Below are positions 18,463-28,549 of a stretch of DNA of 64,000 nt, piece by piece. How positions within the stretch are numbered: position 1 is the first letter of the stretch; each line of letters begins with the position of its first letter. The notes beneath the pieces were generated by a model. It had not been told where the DNA came from. It did not search any database and saw only the letters and a list, made by a program, of their open reading frames with translations. The position numbers were made by a program, and so were the translations under genes. Origin of the DNA: Erythrobacter sp. SD-21 (GTDB lineage Bacteria; Pseudomonadota; Alphaproteobacteria; Sphingomonadales; Sphingomonadaceae); contig NZ_ABCG01000001.1 in NCBI RefSeq assembly GCF_000181515.1, forward strand, positions 372,001-436,000, in the 5' to 3' direction.

Positions 18463-18995
18463 TTGTCGTCCTCGTCCCAGTCCTCGGTCAGGTCGACCGG
18501 GGTGGCGGGCTGGATAGTGGAAACCGCGTGCTTGTAAGCAAGCTGGACGTAGCCATCTCGCTCGAGCAGCATGCAGAAAAGGTCATAGGCGGCGATCTTG
18601 CCCTGCAGCATCACGCCGTTGACGAGGAACATAGTCACCTGCGCTTCCGCCTCGCGAACGCGGCTGAGGAAGACGTCCTGCAGCAGCCGCTGCTTCGCAC
18701 CCGAACCCTGGCTGGCGAACTGATCCGCCTCGATGGGCTGGCCGGGCATGATGGTGCTGACCGCGTGCTTGTAGACCAGTTGCGATTGGCCATCGCGGCG
18801 CAACAGGATCGAGAAATTGTCGAACCAAGTCACAATGCCCTGAAGCTTCACGCCCTTCACCAGGAAGACCGTGACGGGTAGTTTGTTCTTGCGCAGAAGG
18901 TTGAGGAAAGCGTCCTGAAGGCTGGGCTGCTTGCCCTTGGGCTCAGGCGGCTTGGGCGGACGAGGCCGTGCCGAGAGTGTACGTTCGCCAGACAA
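18459..18995 (-). CDS. hfq: RNA chaperone Hfq with two tandem Sm-like domains
   Basis: 178-residue protein in which two complete Hfq/Sm domains are joined: residues 24-84 and 102-163, with a short linker rich in Gly/Ser/Gln and an acidic C-terminal tail (EDWDEDDN). Each copy has the N-terminal helix (LQDxFL), Sm1 (VTxFLVxGVxLQG) and the Sm2 signature YKHAVSTI. Copy 1 keeps a basic rim (R35, K36, K38); copy 2 has E115 and E117 instead. Start is a TTG at 18995 with AGGAG 8 nt upstream. Six domains could come from a trimer. Hfq pairs sRNAs with mRNAs. It lies between ntrX and hflX, the usual alphaproteobacterial place. Confidence 0.93.
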   Translation of the reverse strand: MSGERTLSARPRPPKPPEPKGKQPSLQDAFLNLLRKNKLPVTVFLVKGVKLQGIVTWFDNFSILLRRDGQSQLVYKHAVSTIMPGQPIEADQFASQGSGAKQRLLQDVFLSRVREAEAQVTMFLVNGVMLQGKIAAYDLFCMLLERDGYVQLAYKHAVSTIQPATPVDLTEDWDEDDN

Positions 18996-19163
18996 CTTTG
19001 TGTCTCCTGTTGTTGGCGGCCGCTTGAACGGTCCGCGATCTGGACGCTCCCACCGCGTCCGGGCACCGGGTTTTAGTCCGGATTTGAAACGCAATGTGGC
19101 AACAGGAGGTCCCGTCCGCAATAAATAAATGATTTTCGGGCAGGACGCTGGAATTTGGTGCGC

Positions 19164-20546
19164 TTATTTGCGGTCGGATCCTTTGCGTTCCGCCATACCG
19201 AGAAGCTTCAGTTTACGGTGCAGGGCCGAGCGTTCCATGCCGATGAAGCTGGCCGTTTTCGAAATATTGCCCGAGAAGCGGCGGATCTGGATCGAGAGGT
19301 ATTCGCGCTCGAAACTCTCGCGCGCTTCGCGCAAGGGCGCGCCCATCAGGGCTGCCATACCGGCGTTGCCGCTGGTCTTGCCGCCGGAAATCTCTTCCGA
19401 AAGCATCTCCGCCTCGACCGTTTCGAGCTGTTCACGCGGGGTGAGGATGATGGTGCGTTCGACCACATTGCGCAGCTGGCGGACATTGCCGGGCCAGTCA
19501 TAGGCTTGGAGCGCGGCCATGGCTTCTTCGCTGATTGCGGGCGGACGAATGCCCTGCTCGGCGGCGTATCGTGCAAAGAAATACTCGGCCAGCGCTGGAA
19601 TATCGTCGCGGCGTTCGGCGAGCGAGGGGATTTCCACCGGCACGACGTTGAGACGGTAAAAGAGATCTTCGCGGAAGTTCTTCTCTTCCATTTCGCGCGC
19701 AAGGTCGCGTGCAGTCGAGGAGACGACCCGCACATCCACGCCGATCTGGCGGGTACCGCCTACACGCACGAAACTCTGTTCGGTCAGAACGCGCAAAATC
19801 CGTGCCTGCGTGGAGAGCGGCATGTCGGCGACCTCGTCGAGGTACAGTGTCCCGCCATCGGCGGTTTCGAGCAAGCCAGGACGAACCAGCTTGCCGTCCG
19901 CTTCCTCTCCGAACAGCTCCTCTTCAAAGCGTTCGGGCGTGATGCGCGCGGAATTGACGATGACAAAGGGTTTGTCGGCGCGGCTCGACCAGCTGTGCAA
20001 AAGCCTTGCGGCGACTTCCTTGCCCGCCCCGCCCGGACCTGTGATCAGGACCCGGCTGCCAGTCTGCGCAACCCGCTTGAGCGTGGCGCGCACGGTGTTG
20101 ATCACAGCGGAGTTGCCGGTGAATTCGCCGCCCTCGCCAAGACCTTCCCGCAGCCGTGTGTTTTCGCGACGCAGGCGCTCGGTTTCGGTTGCGCGTTCGA
20201 CGAGGTGGAGCAGGCGCTCGGCCTCGAAGGGCTTTTCGATGAAATCCATCGCGCCGCGACTGACCGCGCTGACGGCCGTGTCGATATTGCCATGTCCCGA
20301 GAAGATGATGACAGGCAGTTCCGGTTCGCGGACCTTGATCGCATCGAGGACCTCGAGGCCGTCCATGTCGCTGCCGTGGAGCCAGACGTCGAGCAGGACA
20401 AGGCTGGGCCGTTTCGCATCGACCGCCTCGAGCGCCGAGGCGCTATCACCCGCCGTGCGGCATTCGTACCCCTCGTCGCTCAGCACACCTGCGACAAGTT
20501 CGCGAATGTCGCGTTCGTCATCGACGATGAGGATATCCAAGGCCAT
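19164..20546 (-). CDS. ntrX: Response regulator NtrX (AAA+ family, GAFTGA motif absent)
   Basis: Partner of NtrY in nitrogen and redox or envelope control in alphaproteobacteria. Domains: receiver 1-120 with phosphoacceptor D53 and K105; AAA+ domain 135-370 with a variant P-loop GPGGAGKE (170-177); C-terminal Fis-type helix-turn-helix (GNISKTASFIGMERSALHRKL). The sigma54-contacting GAFTGA loop is missing: the equivalent stretch (214-224) reads EEADGKLVRPG. This agrees with NtrX regulators that act without sigma54. It follows ntrY by 2 bp. Confidence 0.94.
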   Translation of the reverse strand: MALDILIVDDERDIRELVAGVLSDEGYECRTAGDSASALEAVDAKRPSLVLLDVWLHGSDMDGLEVLDAIKVREPELPVIIFSGHGNIDTAVSAVSRGAMDFIEKPFEAERLLHLVERATETERLRRENTRLREGLGEGGEFTGNSAVINTVRATLKRVAQTGSRVLITGPGGAGKEVAARLLHSWSSRADKPFVIVNSARITPERFEEELFGEEADGKLVRPGLLETADGGTLYLDEVADMPLSTQARILRVLTEQSFVRVGGTRQIGVDVRVVSSTARDLAREMEEKNFREDLFYRLNVVPVEIPSLAERRDDIPALAEYFFARYAAEQGIRPPAISEEAMAALQAYDWPGNVRQLRNVVERTIILTPREQLETVEAEMLSEEISGGKTSGNAGMAALMGAPLREARESFEREYLSIQIRRFSGNISKTASFIGMERSALHRKLKLLGMAERKGSDRK

Positions 20547-20548
20547 AA

Positions 20549-22789
20549 TCAGCTTCCCGTTCTTTCTTCGGCGGGTGCATCCGCATCGCTCTTGCGAACA
20601 TGCTGCGGATCCCGGGCGAAACGCAACGTGACGCGCGTGCCGCCTCCGTCGACAGCGGAGAAACTCATTTCCCCGCCATGTTCTTCGACGATTTTGTTAA
20701 CGATGGCGAGCCCGAGGCCGGTGCCCTTGGCGCGCGTCGTCACGTAGGGTTCGAGGATGCGTTCGCGATCCTGCGGAAGGCCGATGCCATTGTCGCTCAC
20801 CGAAACCGCCACCGCGTCCTCGTCCTCCACCACTTCGACACCTATGCGGCCCCGGTAATCGGGCTCCGCATGCGCAGTTCGGGCCTCGATGGCCTCGGCC
20901 GCGTTCTTGAGAATATTGGTCACTGCCTGGCCTAGCTGGTGCCGGTCGGCCTGGATCATCAGCGGACCCTCGACCTCGGTGGAAAGGCCGTAATTTACCT
21001 CAGGGTTGGCCACTTCCTGCAGGAACAGGGATTGGCGAATGAGGTCGAGCGCGTCTTCCGGGCGGAAGACCGGCTTAGGGAGGCGGGCGAAACTCGAGAA
21101 TTCATCTACCATCTTTCGAAGGTCGCCGACCTGGCGCACAATCGTGCTCGTCAGTTCGTCGAACAGCTCGCCGTCCTGCTCGATCTGCTTGCGATAGCGA
21201 CGCTTCAGGCGCTCGGTGGCAAGCTGGATCGGCGTGAGCGGATTCTTGATCTCGTGCGCGATCCGGCGCGCGACATCGGACCAGGCCGCCTGCCGCTGGT
21301 CGAGCAGCTGGCGCGTGATATCCTCGAAGGTGATCACATGCCCCTCCCCTTCGGGCACGATCTTGACAGCGAGGGTCATGAGTTCACCGTGCCGCGCGTG
21401 GCTGACCACGCCGCGATCCAGCCCCGCGACGACCATGGCGGTGATCTGCGGGGCCATCTCGTCGAGCGTAGCGGGCGGTGTGCTCCCCTGCCCGCCCTCC
21501 AGCAGCGTGTTCTGCGCGGGCGCGTTCATCAGGAGGACGCGGCGATCGCCATCGATTGTGATGACGCCCGCGCTGACCGATTCGAGGACGGCCTCGATGA
21601 AGCGGCGCCGATCTTCCAGTTCCGCATTGGCCGAAACGAGCGCATCGGTTTGTTTCTCGAGCTGGGCGGTCATGCGATTGAAGGCGCGGTTGAGCAGGCC
21701 GATTTCGTCCGCCCCGGTGCGCCCTTCGACGCGCATGCCGAAATTGCCGGCGCCGACCTTGCGGGCGGCCGCAACGAGATCGGTGAGCGGTTCGACCTGA
21801 CGGTCCGCGAAACGCAGCGCAAACCAGACGGCAATGCCGACCAGCGCGAGACTGACGAAGAAGAGCGCGAGGTTGAACCGTAATTGGAGGGCCCGGGCGC
21901 GCGACGTCAGTTCTTCGTAAGCGCTGGAGATCGAACGGGCCCGCTCCCAACTGCGAAAACTCGCTCCTTCCGCGTTGCGCGCCGTGTAGAGGTAAATACC
22001 AGCTACCCGGTCGATCGGTGCGACGGCTTCGATCCGCTCGGGGCTTCCGCGCACTGCAACCTGCTCACCGCTGCGGAGCGCTGTCAGGCTTTCCTCGGTG
22101 AAGGCGACCGGGTCGCTGCCTTCGGAGATGTTGTACAGGACGGCCGTCCGCGCCGTACCGTCAGGCAGCGCCTGAAGAATGGCGCTTTCGACCACGTCGC
22201 GGGGCTGCGCCTGGTATTCATAGACCAACATGAATCCAGGATCGGTGATGGAGATGCGCTGCAGATTGGTACGCATGTCCATCGCCATGGAAATCGTCTC
22301 TTGCGCAAGGTCGAGCTGGTTGTCGTCGTAATAGCTTTCGGCCAGCGCATTGGCGTTTTCCATAAGCCCGCGCGAATTGTCGGAGAACCAGAAGTCGACG
22401 CCCGACTGGAACAGCACCGCAGCAAAGGCCGCGACCAGCAGGGTCGGCACGGCTGCGACCATCGAAAAGAAGAACACGAGGCGCACATGGAGCCGGGCCG
22501 TGCTTCCCGCAGCCCTGCGAAGGGCGAGCCGTCTTCCGGCAAGCACAAGCAGGGCCATGGCAGGAATGAGCGTGCCGATCAGGAGGACCGCAACTTGCCC
22601 ACTCGGCAACAAGCGACCATCGGCCGGCGCGGCGGAGAAAGCCGCCCAGGTCATTCCAACCATTATCAGGAAGGCGATAATCGCGACGAGTTCGAGCAGG
22701 GTGAACAAATTCGCCCGGCGCGACGTCACGACGAACCTGCGCCACCAGCGCGGGATTCGGCGGGTCTGGGAAGCGGCCTGCGTCGCCAT
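20549..22789 (-). CDS. ntrY: Sensor histidine kinase NtrY
   Basis: 746-residue membrane kinase. Two transmembrane segments near 28-80 and a third at about 95-125 precede a periplasmic sensor region (about 125-310). A fourth segment near 320-345 leads into HAMP, PAS, HisKA with phosphorylated H512 (RRIAHEIKNP), and an HATPase domain (DNGIGL, GTGLGL). The ATG at 22789 (MATQAASQ) is used because the longer frame up to 22978 runs into ntrC. The 61-bp gap to ntrC holds two TTGCAA palindromes 2 bp apart (22814-22827) and may contain an internal promoter. Confidence 0.93.
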   Translation of the reverse strand: MATQAASQTRRIPRWWRRFVVTSRRANLFTLLELVAIIAFLIMVGMTWAAFSAAPADGRLLPSGQVAVLLIGTLIPAMALLVLAGRRLALRRAAGSTARLHVRLVFFFSMVAAVPTLLVAAFAAVLFQSGVDFWFSDNSRGLMENANALAESYYDDNQLDLAQETISMAMDMRTNLQRISITDPGFMLVYEYQAQPRDVVESAILQALPDGTARTAVLYNISEGSDPVAFTEESLTALRSGEQVAVRGSPERIEAVAPIDRVAGIYLYTARNAEGASFRSWERARSISSAYEELTSRARALQLRFNLALFFVSLALVGIAVWFALRFADRQVEPLTDLVAAARKVGAGNFGMRVEGRTGADEIGLLNRAFNRMTAQLEKQTDALVSANAELEDRRRFIEAVLESVSAGVITIDGDRRVLLMNAPAQNTLLEGGQGSTPPATLDEMAPQITAMVVAGLDRGVVSHARHGELMTLAVKIVPEGEGHVITFEDITRQLLDQRQAAWSDVARRIAHEIKNPLTPIQLATERLKRRYRKQIEQDGELFDELTSTIVRQVGDLRKMVDEFSSFARLPKPVFRPEDALDLIRQSLFLQEVANPEVNYGLSTEVEGPLMIQADRHQLGQAVTNILKNAAEAIEARTAHAEPDYRGRIGVEVVEDEDAVAVSVSDNGIGLPQDRERILEPYVTTRAKGTGLGLAIVNKIVEEHGGEMSFSAVDGGGTRVTLRFARDPQHVRKSDADAPAEERTGS

Positions 22790-22850
22790 CGTGGCGCTCT
22801 TACATCGCCACTGTTGCAATTTTGCAAGTATAAAAGCGACGAATTGCTGT

Positions 22851-24266
22851 TTAGCCCCGCCGGACGAACTCTTCGGGCCGGATTTCAAGCTCTCCGAGCT
22901 TCTTCCTAAGCGTATTGCGGTTGATGCCGAGAAGTTGTGCCGCACGTAGCTGGTTGCCTTGGGTTTCGCGCAAGGCATGCTCGATCAGCGGCTTCTCGAA
23001 AACGGCAAGTGCCTCGCGATAGACCGTCCCGGTCGATGGCCGCGACGCGGCAAGCCATTCATCAAGCGCGGCTTCGATCGCCGAACCCTGACTCGCGTCC
23101 TGATCGGCTCTTCCTAAGGGGAGGATATCGGCAACCAGTTCGGCATCGATCAGCCCGTCACGCGCCATGAGCGCGAGCCGGAAGACCACGTTGCGCAATT
23201 CCCGGACATTTCCCCTCCATTCCTGCGCGGACAGCGCGGAAACCGCTGCATCGTCGACCCGATTCAGGGGCAAACCCTCGTCCCGCGCCTGCCCGAGAAA
23301 GTGGCGGGTCAGCGCGCCAATATCCTCGCGCCTCTCGCGCAAGGATGGCAGGTGGATCGGCACGACGTTGAGCCGGTAATAGAGGTCCTCGCGGAACCGC
23401 CCATCGGCAATCATGGGCGCGAGGTCGCGATTGGTCGCCGCGACGATCCGCACATCGACGGCAATCTCCTGTCGCCCGCCCACACGCCGGATGCGCCCGG
23501 ACTGGAGCGCCCGAAGAAGCCGGGTCTGCGCTTCGGCCGGCATGTCGCCGATCTCGTCGAGGAAGAGCGTACCCCCATTGGCCTGCTCGAACTTTCCGAT
23601 GGCCTGCGAATGCGCCCCGGTAAAGGCCCCGCGCTCGTGGCCGAACAGTTCGCTTTCGAGAAGGTCGTGCGGGATGGCGGCCATGTTGACCGCGACGAAG
23701 GGGCCCGTGCGGCGCGAACCGAGCTGGTGGATCGCCTCCGCGACCAGTTCCTTGCCCGTCCCGCTTTCGCCCGTGACAAGGACTGTCAGGTCGTTTCGCA
23801 GGACCCGCGTGATCATGCGATAGACATCCTGCATCGCGCGGCTGCGACCGATGAGGGGGAGGTCCCCGCCCTCGCCCGCCTCGTCTTCGGCAGACAGACG
23901 TGGGGAACGCGCCACCGCCTGCTTCACGGCCTGTGTCAATTCGTCGAGGTCGAAAGGTTTCGGGAAATACTCGAAGGCCTCGCTGTCGCTGGCCCTGACG
24001 GCCGTGTCGAGCGTGTTCTGCGCCGAGAGCACTATGACCGGCATGTCGGGCGCGGCGGCATGAACCGATGCAATTCCGTCGAGGCCGTCACCGTCTTCCA
24101 GCATGATGTCGGTCAGCATCACGTCAAAGCTGTCCTGCGCCAGCAAGGCGTCGCGCCGGGCGATGCTGGTGCAGTGATCCAGCGCAAAGCCCTCGTCACG
24201 CAGGGCCTCGGTGATGACGGTGGCTATGGCGCGGTCGTCCTCGACCAGCAGGACCTTGTGGCTCAT
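22851..24266 (-). CDS. ntrC: Nitrogen regulation response regulator NtrC (sigma54 activator)
   Basis: Activates sigma54 promoters of nitrogen-assimilation genes when phosphorylated by NtrB. Receiver domain with D53; AAA+ domain with Walker A GESGTGKE (166-173), intact GAFTGA (213-218), Walker B GGTLFLDEIGD; and a C-terminal Fis-type DNA-binding helix (NQLRAAQLLGINRNTLRKKL). Length 471 is typical. Start overlaps the ntrB stop by 4 bp. The intact GAFTGA contrasts with its neighbour NtrX. Confidence 0.95.
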   Translation of the reverse strand: MSHKVLLVEDDRAIATVITEALRDEGFALDHCTSIARRDALLAQDSFDVMLTDIMLEDGDGLDGIASVHAAAPDMPVIVLSAQNTLDTAVRASDSEAFEYFPKPFDLDELTQAVKQAVARSPRLSAEDEAGEGGDLPLIGRSRAMQDVYRMITRVLRNDLTVLVTGESGTGKELVAEAIHQLGSRRTGPFVAVNMAAIPHDLLESELFGHERGAFTGAHSQAIGKFEQANGGTLFLDEIGDMPAEAQTRLLRALQSGRIRRVGGRQEIAVDVRIVAATNRDLAPMIADGRFREDLYYRLNVVPIHLPSLRERREDIGALTRHFLGQARDEGLPLNRVDDAAVSALSAQEWRGNVRELRNVVFRLALMARDGLIDAELVADILPLGRADQDASQGSAIEAALDEWLAASRPSTGTVYREALAVFEKPLIEHALRETQGNQLRAAQLLGINRNTLRKKLGELEIRPEEFVRRG

Positions 24267-25336
24267 GGCAGTTCCCCGTCTGCGACTGGCAGGTTGATGC
24301 GAAAATGGGTCAGTCCGGCGCGCTCGTCGCGTTCATGGGCGATGCGCCCTCCCATGTCGCGCAGGAGCTTCCGCACGAGGGCGAGGCCGAGGCCCTGCCC
24401 ATGCGGCTTGCCCGAAACGAAGGGCTCGAACGCGTGATCGCGCAGTTCCGGAGGCAGGCCCGGCCCGGGATCGGTGACGGTGATCTCGATCGGGAGGCGC
24501 GTCGCCTTGCCGAAGCGGATGGCCGAGAAAACAAGCCCACTCACGAACCGCGTCCGCACGGCGACCCGCGCGTTCTCCACGAGCGAACACGCGTCGCAGG
24601 CGTTCGCAAGGAGATTGATCATCACCTGCTCGAGCGCGCCCTGGTCGGCCTCGACCGGAGGCAGGGAGGGATCGAACTCCTCGACCATTTCGCAGGCATC
24701 CTCGCGTCCCGCGCGGACCGTTGCCATGGCGTTGCGTATGGCTTCATGCAGATTGCAGGGCGCGGTCCTGATCGGTTTGCGACTTCCCAGCTGCTGCATC
24801 CGGTCGATCAACTGGGCGATCCGATCCACTTCGCCCTCTATCATGCGAGCCAGAGGCCGGTCCTTTTCGGTTACGCGGCGGGCGAGAAGCTGGCTCGCCC
24901 CGCGAATGGCCGACAGCGGATTCTTGATCTCATGGGCGAGCACCGCCGGGGCGCGGAGTTCGACGCGTTCTTCGTAGTCTCCGTTGTTCCCCTCCTGGCC
25001 GACTTCGGACAGCGTCACTACGCGCCAGCCCGGATGGGCGTGCATGGGGGAGCTGGTGAAATTGACCCGACGCGCTTTCTGACCAGCTTCGATGGCAATG
25101 CCGCGTGCGATCACCTGCGCATCGAAATTGCGGAGGCTGTCGCGCAGCCTGCCGTCGTCGATCCCGATGACATCCGCGAAATCCGCATCGATCAGGCGGC
25201 CTGCGCTGCGCCCCAGCAATTCCTCGGCCGCGGGATTGGCCTGCCGGATGCGATCGTCTTGATCGAGCAGGAGGACAGCGAAAATCAGCCCTGAGATCTG
25301 CGCATCGGCATCGGGCGCGCCCGGGCTGGCGCTCAT
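24263..25336 (-). CDS. ntrB: Nitrogen regulation histidine kinase NtrB
   Basis: Soluble 357-residue kinase and phosphatase for NtrC, controlled by PII in related bacteria. PAS domain at about 12-110, HisKA with H135 ([14 protein letters not shown]), and an HATPase domain with the N box ([10 protein letters not shown]) and G boxes ([16 protein letters not shown]). No transmembrane segment. Coupled to dusB upstream (ATGA overlap) and ntrC downstream. Confidence 0.94.
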   Translation of the reverse strand: MSASPGAPDADAQISGLIFAVLLLDQDDRIRQANPAAEELLGRSAGRLIDADFADVIGIDDGRLRDSLRNFDAQVIARGIAIEAGQKARRVNFTSSPMHAHPGWRVVTLSEVGQEGNNGDYEERVELRAPAVLAHEIKNPLSAIRGASQLLARRVTEKDRPLARMIEGEVDRIAQLIDRMQQLGSRKPIRTAPCNLHEAIRNAMATVRAGREDACEMVEEFDPSLPPVEADQGALEQVMINLLANACDACSLVENARVAVRTRFVSGLVFSAIRFGKATRLPIEITVTDPGPGLPPELRDHAFEPFVSGKPHGQGLGLALVRKLLRDMGGRIAHERDERAGLTHFRINLPVADGELP

Positions 25337-26352
25337 GCGGCGCGCCTGCGCAGGAACGGCTCGTAGAAACGCTCCAATTCGCCAAGGACTTCACTGGTAT
25401 CGTCGATGAAGTTCACGCGATTACGGAACTCGGCAGAGCCGTGCATTCCCTTGGTGTACCAGCCGAGGTGCTTGCGCGCGATTTTCACGCCAACCTGCTC
25501 GCCATAGAGTTCGAGCATATCACGGTAGTGCTCCACCACCACTTCGTACTGCTCGTCGAAGCTGGGACTTTCTAGCCGTTCTCCGGTGTGCCACCAGTGC
25601 ATGACCTGCGCCAGCAACCACGGATTGCCATAGGCACCGCGCCCGATCATCAGCCCGTCCGCCCCCGACTGGTCGAGCGCCTTGGCCGCGTCGTCGATCG
25701 TGCAGATATCGCCGTTGACGATGACGGGGATATTGACGGCGTCCTTCACCTTGCGGACGAATTCCCAGTCGGCGCTGCCCTTGTACATCTGGTTGCGCGT
25801 GCGGCCGTGTACGGTGACCATCTTCACGCCCAGATCCTCGGCAATGCGCGCCAGTTCGGGGGCGTTGAGATCGGCATGGTCCCAGCCCATCCGCATCTTG
25901 ACCGTCACAGGCACGTCCACCGCCCTGACGGTGGCTTCCATCAGCCTGGTCGCCAACGGGACTTCGCGCATCAGGGCAGAGCCGGCCAGCTGGCCGACGA
26001 CCTTGCGCACCGGGCAGCCGAAATTGATGTCGATAATATCGGCGCCATTGCCCTGCTGGAGCTTGGCGGCCTCTGCCATGCTTGAGGGGTCGCAACCGAC
26101 GAGCTGCATCGAAACCGGCTCTTCGATCGGGTCCCAGGCCGCCTTCTGGACCGACTGGCGCGTTTCACGGATTGCGGCTTCGCTCGCGATCATCTCGGTG
26201 ACATTAAGGCCCGAGCCGTATTTGCGAACCAGCTTGCGGAACGGCAGATCGGTGACGCCCGTCATGGGCGCCAGGATGACCGGCGTATCGATAGCCACAT
26301 TGCCGATATGGATCGGCTTCGGCGGGGCCGGCGGTTGGGTGATTGCGTTCAT
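25333..26352 (-). CDS. dusB: tRNA-dihydrouridine synthase B
   Basis: FMN-dependent enzyme that reduces specific uridines in the tRNA D-loop. TIM-barrel with [13 protein letters not shown] near the N terminus and catalytic C113 in [25 protein letters not shown] and [10 protein letters not shown] are FMN and tRNA contacts. Two starts are possible: the ATG at 26352 (used, 339 aa) or a GTG at 26385 that adds 11 residues; neither has a strong ribosome-binding site. First gene of the dusB-ntrB-ntrC-ntrY-ntrX-hfq-hflX run, long known as nifR3-ntrBC-ntrYX. Confidence 0.93.
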   Translation of the reverse strand: MNAITQPPAPPKPIHIGNVAIDTPVILAPMTGVTDLPFRKLVRKYGSGLNVTEMIASEAAIRETRQSVQKAAWDPIEEPVSMQLVGCDPSSMAEAAKLQQGNGADIIDINFGCPVRKVVGQLAGSALMREVPLATRLMEATVRAVDVPVTVKMRMGWDHADLNAPELARIAEDLGVKMVTVHGRTRNQMYKGSADWEFVRKVKDAVNIPVIVNGDICTIDDAAKALDQSGADGLMIGRGAYGNPWLLAQVMHWWHTGERLESPSFDEQYEVVVEHYRDMLELYGEQVGVKIARKHLGWYTKGMHGSAEFRNRVNFIDDTSEVLGELERFYEPFLRRRAA

Positions 26353-26434
26353 GAGTGCGGCTGTGCCTAAATATTGGGCAGGCACATAGTGCGTTGCAGC
26401 GAAAACCTCAAGCCGCTAGCGGCGCACTATAGCT

Positions 26435-27577
26435 ATGCAGGACGAAAGCCCCCTTCTCTCCTTCGCCGCAATCGTGGTCGCCGCGGGCAAAGGGATGCGC
26501 GCGGACCAGCCCCTGCCCAAGCAATTCGCCATGTGGCGGGGCAAACAGGTGCTTCGGCATTCGGTCGAGGCCTTTCTGGAAGCGGGCGCCGATCCGCTGG
26601 TCGTCGTCATTCCCGAAGGCGGCGAGGACGCGACTTCGACGGCGCTCGAAGGCCTCAACGGGTGGCGCATGGTTGTGGGCGGAGACACCCGCCAGCAATC
26701 GGTCGCCAACGGGCTTGACGAGATTGAGGCAGCGGACCGAGTCTTGATCCACGATGCCGCGCGCCCCGACCTGCCTCGGGATGTCATAGCCAGGCTTCTC
26801 GAAGCGCTCGCCAACCACCCGGGCGCTATCCCCACCCTTCCCGTCGTGGACAGCCTCGCCATTGACGAGAGCGGCGTGATGGCCGGAAACGGGGAACGCG
26901 AGAAGTTGCGCCGCGTCCAGACCCCGCAAGCCTTCCGCTTCGACGACATCCTCGCGGCCCACCGCGCGTGGCAGGGCGAGCCCGATGCCGGAGACGACGC
27001 GCAGGTCCTTCGCGCAGGCGCCGGTGCTGTAGCCCTTGTCGAGGGAGACGAACGCTTGAAGAAACTCACTTTCGCGGAGGATTTCGTGTCCGACCTACCC
27101 CCCGTTCGCATCGGCAGCGGTTTCGACGTCCACAAACTCGCGGCAGGCGAGGAGCTCTGGCTGGGCGGCGTGAAGATCGATCACGACAAGGGCCTTGCCG
27201 GTCACAGCGATGCCGATGTCGCGCTCCACGCCATTGTCGATGCCCTTCTCGGCGCGATTGGCGACGGCGATATCGGCAGCCACTTCCCGCCCTCGGACCC
27301 GCAATGGAAGGGCGCAAGCAGCGACCGCTTCCTTGCCCATGCCGCCGATCTCGTGGCCAAAGCGGGTTATCGCACCGGCAATGTCGATCTCACCATTATC
27401 TGCGAAGCGCCCAAGATCGGGCCGCACCGCGAGGCCATGCGCGCGCGGATCGCCGAACTGCTCGGCGTTGACATCGGCGCCATATCGGTGAAGGCGACGA
27501 CCACGGAACGGCTCGGCTTTACCGGACGCGGCGAAGGAATTGCCGCGCAGGCCGTCGCCACGGTGATCCGCGACTGA
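26435..27577 (+). CDS. ispDF: Bifunctional IspD/IspF (MEP cytidylyltransferase / MECDP synthase)
   Basis: Catalyses two non-consecutive steps of the non-mevalonate isoprenoid pathway. The IspD part (1 to about 218) has the CTP-binding [16 protein letters not shown] and the [12 protein letters not shown] segment. The IspF part (from about 220) has metal ligands D231-x-H233 in FDVHKL, H257 in GHSDAD, the GDIGSHFPP loop and a C-terminal [16 protein letters not shown]. Fusion is normal in alphaproteobacteria. Divergent from dusB with about 80 bp between starts. Confidence 0.95.
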   Translation: MQDESPLLSFAAIVVAAGKGMRADQPLPKQFAMWRGKQVLRHSVEAFLEAGADPLVVVIPEGGEDATSTALEGLNGWRMVVGGDTRQQSVANGLDEIEAADRVLIHDAARPDLPRDVIARLLEALANHPGAIPTLPVVDSLAIDESGVMAGNGEREKLRRVQTPQAFRFDDILAAHRAWQGEPDAGDDAQVLRAGAGAVALVEGDERLKKLTFAEDFVSDLPPVRIGSGFDVHKLAAGEELWLGGVKIDHDKGLAGHSDADVALHAIVDALLGAIGDGDIGSHFPPSDPQWKGASSDRFLAHAADLVAKAGYRTGNVDLTIICEAPKIGPHREAMRARIAELLGVDIGAISVKATTTERLGFTGRGEGIAAQAVATVIRD

Positions 27578-27593
27578 CGCAATCGAGGTGGGC

Positions 27594-28097
27594 ATGACGC
27601 TCGAAACTCTTCTTCCCGACGATATCGAGGATCTCGCGCGCCGCGTGATCGAGGCCAATATGGCCGAGGGCCGCAAGGTCGCCATCGCGGAAAGCTGCAC
27701 GGGCGGCCTGGTATCGGCTGCGCTAACGGAAATCCCCGGATCGTCCGCCGTCTTCGACCGCGGCTTTGTCACCTATTCGAACGAAGCGAAAATGGAGACA
27801 CTCGGCGTCCCGCTCGACATCATCGAGACCTTCGGCGCCGTATCGGTGGCCTGCGCCTGGGCGATGGCCAAGGGCGCGCTTGCCCGGAGCGAAGCGGATG
27901 TTGCCATTGCGATCAGCGGGGTGGCAGGCCCGACCGGCGGGACAAAATTGAAGCCCGTCGGCACAGTGGTCTTCGCTCGGGTGAAACGCGGCGACGAAGG
28001 CGAGCCCGAAGGCGAACTCAGAAAGTTCGACCCGACCTCGCGCGCCGATATCCGCCGGCAGGCAACGGTCTGCGCGCTCGAACTGCTGATGCCCTAG
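27594..28097 (+). CDS. CinA-family protein (nicotinamide-nucleotide amidase, PncC-like)
   Basis: 167-residue stand-alone CinA C-terminal domain, which in characterised members deamidates NMN to nicotinate mononucleotide in NAD salvage. Signature segments are AIAESCTGGLVSAALTEIPGSS near residue 30, VTYSNEAKMETLGV, and the GVAGPTGGTKLKPVGTV loop. ATG at 27594 has GAGG upstream; a GTG 6 nt earlier is less likely. The end overlaps the ratA-like gene on the other strand by 4 bp (convergent). Confidence 0.9.
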   Translation: MTLETLLPDDIEDLARRVIEANMAEGRKVAIAESCTGGLVSAALTEIPGSSAVFDRGFVTYSNEAKMETLGVPLDIIETFGAVSVACAWAMAKGALARSEADVAIAISGVAGPTGGTKLKPVGTVVFARVKRGDEGEPEGELRKFDPTSRADIRRQATVCALELLMP

Positions 28098-28549
28098 AGG
28101 TTGGCGGCGGCGTTTTCGCGGCCGTAAAGCTCGTCCGCGCGTTTCTCAAAAGCCTCGACCATCTTGCGGAAAGCGCGGTCGAAATACTGGCCGGCCAGCG
28201 CTTCGAACACACTCGATCGGAAGGTGAAATCGACGCAGAAGTCGATCTCGCACCCGCCGTCGGGCAGGCACCGGAAGTTCCAGTTGTTGTCGAGATCCTT
28301 GAGCGGCCCATCGACGTAGAACACCTCGAGATGCTCGGGCCGGTTCTTGACTACGCGCGAGGTGAATTTCTCGCGGATCGCCTTGAAGCCGACCAGCATG
28401 TCGGCGACCATCTCCGTTTCGTTGTCGCTGCGCACGCGGGTCGCAACGACCCACGGCAGGAACTTGGGATAATTGGTCACGTCCGCAACCAGATCGAACA
28501 TCTGTTCGCAGCTGTAAGGAAGGCGCCGCGTCTCGCGAATGCCAGGCAT
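28094..28549 (-). CDS. RatA / COQ10-type START-domain protein
   Basis: 151-residue SRPBCC (START-like) protein with the family N terminus TRRLPYSCEQMFDLVADVTNYPKFLPW and a C-terminal helix rich in Phe/Arg/Lys. Homologues are either called ribosome-association toxin RatA or bind coenzyme Q (COQ10). No antitoxin-like RatB gene is adjacent, so a ubiquinone role is the more likely. Its start shares a base with the lipA stop (TGATG), implying coupling with lipA. Confidence 0.88.
   Translation of the reverse strand: MPGIRETRRLPYSCEQMFDLVADVTNYPKFLPWVVATRVRSDNETEMVADMLVGFKAIREKFTSRVVKNRPEHLEVFYVDGPLKDLDNNWNFRCLPDGGCEIDFCVDFTFRSSVFEALAGQYFDRAFRKMVEAFEKRADELYGRENAAANL

Noticed and set aside
19155-20747. 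530-codon plus-strand frame
   Set aside because: Antisense shadow of ntrX and the end of ntrY; no motif and no ribosome-binding site.
22814-22827. Tandem TTGCAA palindromes between ntrC and ntrY as an operator
   Set aside because: Short, AT-rich and unmatched to a known regulator; noted in the ntrY entry only.
28094-28549. RatA-type toxin of a toxin-antitoxin pair
   Set aside because: No RatB-like partner is adjacent. The gene is coupled to lipA and better fits the COQ10-like ubiquinone-binding group.
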